Source of the DNA: an uncultured Mycobacterium sp. | Lineage (GTDB): Bacteria; Actinomycetota; Actinomycetes; Mycobacteriales; Mycobacteriaceae | DNA length: 64,000 nucleotides | Direction: 5' to 3' | Assembly: GCA_900078375.1 (NCBI GenBank) | Contig: FLQS01000024.1 | Location: forward strand, 22,400 to 86,399 | Shown here: positions 17,810 through 24,724 of the stretch, in pieces | How positions within the stretch are numbered: position 1 is the first letter of the stretch | How the letters are laid out: each line of letters begins with the position of its first letter | Notes under the pieces: model-generated | The model's input: only the letters and a program-made list of their open reading frames with translations | What the model was told of the DNA's origin: nothing | The model's database searches: none | Program-made: the position numbers and the translations under genes

Positions 17810-18631
17810 CTATGCCGCGGCGGCCTTGACGGCCCGGCTGACCTCCTGGCGCAACCGCACGTACTCCGAACTGCGCCGCAGTTCGTCGGGGTCGACGCCG
17901 GTGCGGGGCAGGTCCACCGAAAGGTCAAGGGCGACCTGACCAGGACGGTGGGTCAGCACCACGATGCGCGACCCCAGAAACGCCGCCTCGTCCGCACTAT
18001 GGGTGACGAACACGGTGGTCCGTCCCGAGGCCGCACTCACTTCGCGGATGTCCTCCTGCAAGCGCTCCCTGGTCAGGGCGTCCAACGCGGCGAACGGCTC
18101 GTCGAGCAGCAGCAGCGAGGTCTCCGGCCGCTCGGATGCCAGCGCCCGCGCGATCGCGACGCGCTGTTGCTGACCGCCGCTGATCTCCCATATCTTGCGG
18201 TGCGCGATCTCTTCCAACCCGACCCGGTGCAGAAGTTCGTCGCGTCGCGAAGCCCGGCGCTCGCGCGGGGTGCCGGCGTACTTCAGCGCCAGCTCCACGT
18301 TGCCGCCGACGCTACGCCACGGGAACAGCCGGGGCTGCTGGAACACGACTCCCGCGGTCTGCCCCGGCACCGGTCGCCGCCCGGACACCGTGATCTCACC
18401 GTCGCCCGGTGACTCGAATCCCGCGATCAGGCGCAGCAGTGTGCTCTTGCCGCAGCCCGATGCGCCGACCAGGACCAGGAACGAACCGGGCTCCACGTCG
18501 AGATTCACCGGGCCCAGCGCCGTCGTCGTGCCGTAGCGGTGCTCGACATTCCGGATCTGGATACCGCCGTCCTCGTGCGCCGCGGATACTGTGGCCGCCG
18601 GGTCCGTCTCCGCCTTACTGGGTGATGACAT
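17810..18631 (-). CDS. Sulfonate/taurine-type ABC transporter ATP-binding protein
   Basis: 273 residues with Walker A GASGCGKST, Q-loop QQPRLFPW, signature ISGGQQQR, Walker B LLLLDEPFAALD and H-loop VTHSADEA, all intact. The sequence is of the SsuB/TauB/NrtD class. ATG 18631 overlaps the end of the binding-protein gene by 17 bp, marking it as third in the transporter operon. Only the initiator Met and one Cys (in Walker A) are present. It powers uptake through the permease at 19646-20495. The substrate is inferred to be an organic sulfonate or ester from the neighbours. Confidence 0.87.
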   Translation of the reverse strand: MSSPSKAETDPAATVSAAHEDGGIQIRNVEHRYGTTTALGPVNLDVEPGSFLVLVGASGCGKSTLLRLIAGFESPGDGEITVSGRRPVPGQTAGVVFQQPRLFPWRSVGGNVELALKYAGTPRERRASRRDELLHRVGLEEIAHRKIWEISGGQQQRVAIARALASERPETSLLLLDEPFAALDALTRERLQEDIREVSAASGRTTVFVTHSADEAAFLGSRIVVLTHRPGQVALDLSVDLPRTGVDPDELRRSSEYVRLRQEVSRAVKAAAA

Positions 18632-19649
18632 CAGGCAAACCCTGGGTGTAGATGGCGTCCTGGAACGTCTTGAGCGGGGCGGGCGCCGGGATCTGCTTCT
18701 GGTCGGCGAGGAACTGCGACGCGTTCTGCAGGTTGACGGCGATATTGCCGGGGTTGCCCGCACTGCCCAGCCACTGCGGTGAGGCCACCTCTTGCGGGCT
18801 CAGGTACACACCCTGCTTGAGCTGTCCCTCGACATCGGCTGGCGACAAACCGATTTCGGCGGCGATCGCCTTGGCCGCCGCGGCGGGATCGCTGTGGATG
18901 ACGGTCAGTGCCCTGGCCTGCTGCTTGCGCCAGACATCGACGACCTCGGGGTGGTCCTTGGCGAACGAGTTCGCCACCGCGGCCAGATCCAGGGTCGGCT
19001 TGCCGTCCTTGGCCAGTTGCCGGCTGGTGATCAGGTCCTTACCGGTCTTGCGCAGCTGGTCCAGCGTCGGCAGCCAGGTGTAGGCGGCCTCGATGTCACC
19101 GCGTTCCCATGCCGCCAGGATCGCCTGCGGCTGCAGGTCGATCAGCTGAACGTCGCTGGGCGACAACCCGTTCTGGGCCAGCGCGGCGAGCAGGCTGTAG
19201 TGCGCGGTCGAGGCGAACGGGGTGGCCACCCGCTTGCCCTTCAGGTCGGCGATGGAGTTGATGCCGCTGCCGTTGCGGGCGACCAGCGCCTCGTTGTCAC
19301 CGGCGACGTCCAGCACGAACGCGACGCTGTAGGGAATGTTCAGCGGGGCCGAGAGTCCACGGGCAACAGGGCTGGAACCGAGGCTGCCGAAGTCGAGTTC
19401 CTTGGCGATGAACGCGGTGTTGACGTCGGCGCCGGAGTCGAACTTGACCCACTTGATGTTGTAGTCCGGCAACGCGTCTTCCAGCCACCGGTTGTTCTTG
19501 ACGATCAGGTCGCCGCTGGGGAAGGTCTGGTACCCGATGCGCAGCGTCGGCTTGCCCGCCTGCGAGTTCGAGTGATCGACCGAGCAACCGGCCATGCCGA
19601 TCATGGTGATGGCGGCGGCAGCGACGGCGATGAGCTTGTGAAAGTTCAT
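18615..19649 (-). CDS. Sulfonate/taurine-type substrate-binding lipoprotein
   Basis: A 344-residue SsuA/TauA-like binding protein. The signal peptide ends in lipobox IGMAGC, so the mature protein is anchored by its N-terminal Cys, which is the only sulfur atom in about 323 mature residues. ATG 19649 is preceded by GGAGAGGAAAGG, a good ribosome site. In the present sequence the upstream permease frame reads straight into this gene without a stop; the signal peptide and ribosome site show it is a separate protein. It captures the substrate outside the membrane for the ABC transporter. Confidence 0.85.
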   Translation of the reverse strand: MNFHKLIAVAAAAITMIGMAGCSVDHSNSQAGKPTLRIGYQTFPSGDLIVKNNRWLEDALPDYNIKWVKFDSGADVNTAFIAKELDFGSLGSSPVARGLSAPLNIPYSVAFVLDVAGDNEALVARNGSGINSIADLKGKRVATPFASTAHYSLLAALAQNGLSPSDVQLIDLQPQAILAAWERGDIEAAYTWLPTLDQLRKTGKDLITSRQLAKDGKPTLDLAAVANSFAKDHPEVVDVWRKQQARALTVIHSDPAAAAKAIAAEIGLSPADVEGQLKQGVYLSPQEVASPQWLGSAGNPGNIAVNLQNASQFLADQKQIPAPAPLKTFQDAIYTQGLPDVITQ

Positions 19650-20495
19650 ACCTTTCCTCTCCAAGGGACGGCGCGACGCTCGACAGCGCGCAGTAGACCC
19701 GTCGATCACGAGCCCCGAAATGCCGATCGCGAAGATGCCGACAAGCACGACGGGGGTGTTGTTGTAATTGCTCGCGTCCTTGACCAGGCCGCCGATACCG
19801 GGAATGCCGTTGAACAACTCGGCGGCGACCACCGAGGAGTAGGCCATGCCGACGGCCAGCCGGATACCGGTGAACGTCTCCGGGAGGGCCGAGGGAATGA
19901 CGATGTCGCGCACGACATCACGTCGCGAGGCGCCCAGCGCCCTGGCCGCCTCGACCAGGCTGACCGGCACGGCTACGACGGCCGCGGTCGTGGCCACCGC
20001 GGCGGGCGGCAGTGCTGCCAGCGCCAGCAGGGTGACCTTCGGTGCCTCGTCGATGCCGAGCCAGATGACCAGCAGGAAGAAGTACGCCAGCGGCGGCAGG
20101 GCCCGCAGGAACGTCAGCCACGGTTCCAGCACGCTGCGGACCCAGGGAACCGAGCCCATCACCAAGCCGAGCACGAGGCCGCCGGCCACACCGATGACGA
20201 CACCGGCGAACACCCGCCGCAACGTCATGTACAGGTGCTCCCACAACAGATAGCCCGCATAGCCGCGGACACCGTCATGCGTGGTCGACACGTCGACGAA
20301 GGCCCGCCACGCCGTGCTCGGGTAGGGGACGAACGTCTGGTTCCAGACCCCGCTCGCCGCGGCCAGTTGCCAGACAATGAAGAACACCAGCAGTGAGAGC
20401 AGGGGAAGTGCGACGCGGGTGAGCCAGCCCGGAAACCTGCTACCGCTGCGGGGGCGGGTGGCGTCGGGTGGTGCGACGTCGACGAATACGGACAC
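19646..20495 (-). CDS. Sulfonate/taurine-type ABC permease, frameshifted at its end into the binding protein
   Basis: An SsuC/TauC-type permease with about six TM segments and the EAA loop (EAARALGASRRDVVRDIVIPSALP). GTG 20495 follows AAGGTG. Near the C-terminus a G run (CCC on the plus strand, 19698-19700) appears one base too long. With one G fewer the protein would end LLRAVERRAVPWRGKV with a TGA overlapping the next ATG as ATGA; 850 bp is three times 283 plus 1, which fits. As written, the frame runs on and would make a 626-residue permease-lipoprotein fusion. No Cys; about four Met. Confidence 0.8.
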
Positions 20496-20668
20496 CGCAA
20501 CACCTTTGCGTGAGCGTGAACCCGCTGTGAATGTCTATGCTCAGCGCGAATCAAACTCTGCCCAGGTAATTGCGCTCACGCCGACGCTAAACCTTTCTCT
20601 CCTGCCGGCTCACGGGAAAGGGTGATGGCCACCCGTCTTGATTTCTCACGTCCGAGGAGGCCCCTACC

Positions 20669-21988
20669 GTGACGCAGGTGCACGATGCTGAGTCCGAGCT
20701 GCTGAGGCGCCTGCATGACGGCTCGCTGACCGAGATCGAGGTGGCCTGGAGTGACCCCTTCGGCCACGCCGCCGGAAAACGGATCCCGGCAAAGCAATTC
20801 ATCGACCGCGCCAAGCACGGATTCGCGTTCTGCGAGGCGGCACTCGGGTGGAACACCGACGGTACCGTGATCGACGGCCTGCGGCTGACCAACTGGGACG
20901 ACGGGTATCCCGACGTTCACGCCATCCCCGATTTCTCGACGTACAAACCACTGCCGTGGCGTGCCGGTGTGGGCCATGTCATTTCGGATATCGTCCGCCC
21001 GGACGGCACGCCGTCGCTGCTCGACCCGCGTGGGGTGTTGCGCCGGGTGATCGCGCGGCTGGGCTCGCTGGGTTACACCGCAAAGGTGGGCGTCGAGTTC
21101 GAGTTCTATCTGCTGCAGCCCGACGGCTCGCCGATCCAGAACGACATCCACGCCTACTCGTTGGAGAACGCCAACGGCTTGGATCCGTTGATCTCCGACC
21201 TGCACGACACCCTCGGCGCGTTCACCCGCCTGGAGGGCGTGCAGACCGAATACGGGCCGGGTCAGGTGGAGACGAACCTGGTGTACACCGACGCGCTGGC
21301 CGCCGCCGACGACGGCGCGCGACTGAAGTACGCCACCAAGGAAGTCGCCCGTAAGCACGGCAAGGTGGCCAGCTTCATGCCCAAGCCGTTCTCCGAGCAC
21401 TCGGGAAGCTCGGCGCACCTTCACATCTCGCTGTGGCGCGGCGACGAACCCGCGTTCGCCCCGGCCGACGGCCACGAGGGCGAACTGACCCTGCTCGCGA
21501 TCGCCGGCTTGCTCGACCACCTTCCGGCGATCACCGTGTTCGGCGCGCACTCGGTCAACGCCTACCGGCGCTACACGCCGGACTCGTTCGCCCCCGACAC
21601 CGTGAACTGGAGCCGGGACAACCGCAGCGCGGCCATCCGCTCACTGGTGGAGGAGTCGCCGGGCGCGTCCCGTATCGAATTGCGTTCGGGCGCTTCCGAT
21701 GCCAACCCCTACTGGCTGATCGCCTCGGCACTGGCCGCGGTGGTAGCGGGCCTGGAAGCCGGCCGCCCGCCTGCGCCGGCCGGAACGGGCAACCTGTACG
21801 GCAAGGGCTCACCGCTGCCCGACTCGCTGGGCACCGCGCTGGCCCTGACCGAACAGGACGACACGATCCTGGAGATCCTCGGCAGGGACTCGGTGCTCGA
21901 CTTCGTCTCAATCGCTCGAAGCGAATGGCAGGCCTACACCAGTCATGTCAGTGACTGGGAGCGGCACCGCTACTTGACCACGTCATGA
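20669..21988 (+). CDS. Glutamine-synthetase-like gamma-glutamyl ligase
   Basis: 439 residues with the GS catalytic barrel: metal and glutamate motifs VGVEFEFYL, SSAHLHISLW, HSVNAYRRY and SRDNRSAAIR. The sequence is of the GlnA3/GlnA4/PuuA-like group that joins glutamate to amines rather than housekeeping GlnA. GTG 20669 has GAGGAGG 8 nt upstream. The stop overlaps the flavin monooxygenase start (ATGA), so the two work together. One Cys and two Met only. I infer that it glutamylates an amine-bearing sulfur compound, perhaps an aminosulfonate taken up by the divergent transporter; this is not proven. Confidence 0.75.
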   Translation: MTQVHDAESELLRRLHDGSLTEIEVAWSDPFGHAAGKRIPAKQFIDRAKHGFAFCEAALGWNTDGTVIDGLRLTNWDDGYPDVHAIPDFSTYKPLPWRAGVGHVISDIVRPDGTPSLLDPRGVLRRVIARLGSLGYTAKVGVEFEFYLLQPDGSPIQNDIHAYSLENANGLDPLISDLHDTLGAFTRLEGVQTEYGPGQVETNLVYTDALAAADDGARLKYATKEVARKHGKVASFMPKPFSEHSGSSAHLHISLWRGDEPAFAPADGHEGELTLLAIAGLLDHLPAITVFGAHSVNAYRRYTPDSFAPDTVNWSRDNRSAAIRSLVEESPGASRIELRSGASDANPYWLIASALAAVVAGLEAGRPPAPAGTGNLYGKGSPLPDSLGTALALTEQDDTILEILGRDSVLDFVSIARSEWQAYTSHVSDWERHRYLTTS

Positions 21989-23013
21989 GCGGCCCACGGT
22001 TCGGGGTGTGGGCGCCGGTCTACGGTAACCACGGTGCCCGCCTGCACCCCGACGATCTGCCGGATGCCAGCTATCGGCGCACTCGCGATCTGCTTGTGCA
22101 CGCCGAAGATCGCGGCTATGACGCGACATTGGTGGCCCAGCACGTCATCCATCCCAGCGACACCGAGAACGACGTCCTGGAAACCTGGTCCACCCTTGCG
22201 GGGTTGGCCGAGGCGACGGAGCGGATCGAACTGATCGGGGCGATCAAGCCGCTGTTGTTCAATCCGCTGGTCTTCGCCAAGATTGCCGCCAACATCGCCG
22301 ACATCTCCGGCGGCAGGTTGTCGATCAATGTGGTCAGCGGCTGGTTCTTGCCCGAACTCGAGGCGTTGGGTATCGATCCGCTGGCTCACGACGACCGCTA
22401 CGCCTACACCCAGGAGTGGTTGCAGACGGTCCTGGATCTGTGGAGCGGTAAGCATGTCGACATCGGTGGCGGTGGGGGACCGAAGGGTGGACAGCAGGCC
22501 TTGGTGCGGCCCGTTCCCAAGCACGTCCCACCGGTGTACGTCGGCGGCGAATCGGAACCGGGCCGGGCGCTGGGCGCCTCGCACGGCGACGTGTACTTCA
22601 TCAACGGCAGGCCCCTTGCCGACACGACCGCACTGATCGAGGATCTGCGGGCTCGGCCCCGCGACCGCGGACCGCTGCGATTCGGGTTGTCGGCCTTCGT
22701 GATTGCGCGCCCCACCGAAGCCGAGGCCAAGGCCGAGGAGGAGCACCTGCAGGCCCTGATCGATGCCGAATCGCGTCCGGAGATCTCCAGTGGCACCGAT
22801 CCGAACACCGCCATGTACAAGGTGCTCGCCGGCACCCAGCGCATCGGTTCCAACGGCGGCACGCTAGCCGGCCTGGTCGGTAGCTATGAGCGGGTGATCG
22901 AGCGGATCGACGCCTTCCACGCGGCCGGCATCGAGTTGTTCATGCTCCAGTTCCAGCCGATCGAATCCGAGTTGGACCGCTTTGCCGACCACATCATCAG
23001 CCATTACCGCTGA
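21985..23013 (+). CDS. LLM-class FMNH2-dependent monooxygenase, SfnG/SsuD-like
   Basis: 342 residues with the luciferase-like TIM-barrel pattern; the segment around ISGGRLSINVVSGW is typical of alkanesulfonate and dimethylsulfone monooxygenases (SsuD/SfnG), which break C-S bonds to release sulfite or sulfinate. No reductase gene is adjacent, so FMNH2 must come from elsewhere. ATG 21985 overlaps the previous stop. No Cys and three Met. SfnG and SsuD cannot be told apart from sequence reading alone. Confidence 0.82.
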   Translation: MSGPRFGVWAPVYGNHGARLHPDDLPDASYRRTRDLLVHAEDRGYDATLVAQHVIHPSDTENDVLETWSTLAGLAEATERIELIGAIKPLLFNPLVFAKIAANIADISGGRLSINVVSGWFLPELEALGIDPLAHDDRYAYTQEWLQTVLDLWSGKHVDIGGGGGPKGGQQALVRPVPKHVPPVYVGGESEPGRALGASHGDVYFINGRPLADTTALIEDLRARPRDRGPLRFGLSAFVIARPTEAEAKAEEEHLQALIDAESRPEISSGTDPNTAMYKVLAGTQRIGSNGGTLAGLVGSYERVIERIDAFHAAGIELFMLQFQPIESELDRFADHIISHYR

Positions 23014-23031
23014 AAGGCTGCCAAAACGCCC

Positions 23032-24279
23032 ATGACCGCACAGACTTCTGAAGCATCCAGCCCGGTGGCGCCACGCCCGAGGTTCACCAGCAAGCCGCTG
23101 GACGGGACGCCGGCCGAGCGACTGGACCGGCTCACCGCGGTGGTCGAGGACCTGCGTTCGACCGATGCCACCGCCGAGCGCCAGCGGGTGCTGCAGTACG
23201 ACGCCGTCGAGGCGATCCGCCGCACCGGTGCGCTGACCCTTCGAGTGCCGACCCGTTACGGGGGACCGGGTGGTTCGGTGCGGGACGTGCTGGCCGCGGT
23301 CATCCGGATCGCGCGCGGCAGTTCCAATGTCGCTCAAGCACTTCGGCCGCACTTCGGTTTCGCCGAGCGCCTTCTCAGTAACCGCGCCACCGAAGCCGAA
23401 CGCGAGGAGTGGTTCCCGCGGGTCAACGCCGGAGTGATCGTCGGTAACGCGATCACCGACGCGAAAGGCAAGACACCCGCTGGGGCCGACACCACGCTGC
23501 TGGCCGACGGCGACGGTATCCTGCGGCTCAACGGCTACAAGTTCTATTCCACCGGAACACTTTTCGCCGACCTGATCGCGGTCTCGGCGAGCGATGCCGA
23601 GGGCCGGGACCTGCAGGCAATCGTGCCGGCCGACCGCGCCGGGGTCGAATTGTTCGACGACTGGGAGGGTTTCGGTCAGCGCACCACCGCCAGCGGCGGC
23701 ACCCGGTTCACCAATGTCGAGGTCCGCCCGCACGAGGTGACCACCGTGTCCGACGGCAAGCACCTGGGACACAGCACCGCGTTCCTGCAGCTGTATCTGG
23801 CCGCCGTCGCCGCGGGTATCGCGGCGGCGGCCCGTGACGACGCCGTCTGGTACGTGCAGAACAAGGCGCGTCCGGCGTCGCATTCGCTGGCTGACACCGC
23901 CGCCGCTGACCCGTTCACCCTGCACGCGGTCGGTGAGATCGCCGCGAATGCGTCCGCCGCCGAGGCGCTCGTGCTCAACGCCGCCGACGCGCTCGACGTG
24001 CTGGTGGACTCCGGTCGCATCGGCGACGCCGACGAACTGGCCCGGGTGGCGATCGTCGTTGCCGAGGCACAGCTCATCGCCGAGCGGCTCACCCTGGCCG
24101 CGGCCGAACGGCTCTTCGACACCGGCGGGGCGTCGGCCACCGCACGCGCACTCAACCTCGACCGGCACTGGCGCAATGTCCGCACGGTCGCGACCCACAA
24201 TCCGCTGGCCTACAAGGCCCACGCGGCAGGCAACTACGTCGTCAACGGCGTGTGGCCGCCGGCCAACGGTTACTTCTGA
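23032..24279 (+). CDS. SfnB-like sulfur-acquisition acyl-CoA-dehydrogenase-fold oxidoreductase
   Basis: 415 residues with the acyl-CoA dehydrogenase/DszC fold: N-terminal helical domain, beta domain with ASGGTRFTNVEV, and C-terminal helices ending in ATHNPLAYKAHAAGNYVVNG, typical of the SfnB/DszC branch rather than beta-oxidation enzymes. Members oxygenate sulfur compounds with reduced flavin. It follows the monooxygenase by 18 bp. It has no Cys and only the initiator Met, and it marks the right end of the low-sulfur gene block. Exact substrate is unknown. Confidence 0.8.
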   Translation: MTAQTSEASSPVAPRPRFTSKPLDGTPAERLDRLTAVVEDLRSTDATAERQRVLQYDAVEAIRRTGALTLRVPTRYGGPGGSVRDVLAAVIRIARGSSNVAQALRPHFGFAERLLSNRATEAEREEWFPRVNAGVIVGNAITDAKGKTPAGADTTLLADGDGILRLNGYKFYSTGTLFADLIAVSASDAEGRDLQAIVPADRAGVELFDDWEGFGQRTTASGGTRFTNVEVRPHEVTTVSDGKHLGHSTAFLQLYLAAVAAGIAAAARDDAVWYVQNKARPASHSLADTAAADPFTLHAVGEIAANASAAEALVLNAADALDVLVDSGRIGDADELARVAIVVAEAQLIAERLTLAAAERLFDTGGASATARALNLDRHWRNVRTVATHNPLAYKAHAAGNYVVNGVWPPANGYF

Positions 24280-24666
24280 TCACAGGCTGCCGATGTCGTC
24301 GGGCACATCGACGGCATACTCCTGCAACGTCTCCAGCGGGACCACGTCCAGGGTCCGTTCGTGAGTGCAAGCCAGCACCACCGGTGCGGCATGGCCGTCG
24401 GTGTGGGCGCGCAGCCAGTTCAGCGCTGTGACACACCAGCGGTCGCCGGGGGTCAGGCCGGGGAATCGGTACTGCGGCATCGGGGTCGACAGGTCGTTGC
24501 CGATTGAGCGCTGGTGCTCGAGGAACTCGGCGGTCACCACCGCGCAGATGGTGTGCCGGCCGGCATCCTCCGGGCCCGTCGAACAGCAGCCATCGCGATA
24601 GAACCCCGTCATCGGGTCGGTTCCGCACGGTTCAAGGGGACCGCCCAGCACATTGCGATCAGCCAT
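24280..24666 (-). CDS. DUF2237 family protein
   Basis: A 128-residue protein with the DUF2237 pattern NVLGGPLEPC, GFYRDGCC, TAEFL, GDRWCV. Function is unknown in the family. It has six Cys, in sharp contrast to the sulfur block that ends one base away on the other strand. ATG 24666 has GATACT 6 nt upstream, suggesting a leaderless transcript. It is convergent with the SfnB-like gene. Confidence 0.8.
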   Translation of the reverse strand: MADRNVLGGPLEPCGTDPMTGFYRDGCCSTGPEDAGRHTICAVVTAEFLEHQRSIGNDLSTPMPQYRFPGLTPGDRWCVTALNWLRAHTDGHAAPVVLACTHERTLDVVPLETLQEYAVDVPDDIGSL

Positions 24667-24724
24667 CGTGCAAGTATCCCGTGACGCGGGAAGCGATGAG
24701 GCACGTCAGCCGTTATTAACGGCG

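Noticed and set aside
18792..20396. 534-codon plus-strand frame across the ABC transporter genes
   Set aside because: Antisense to a clear binding protein and permease; composition is shadow-like.
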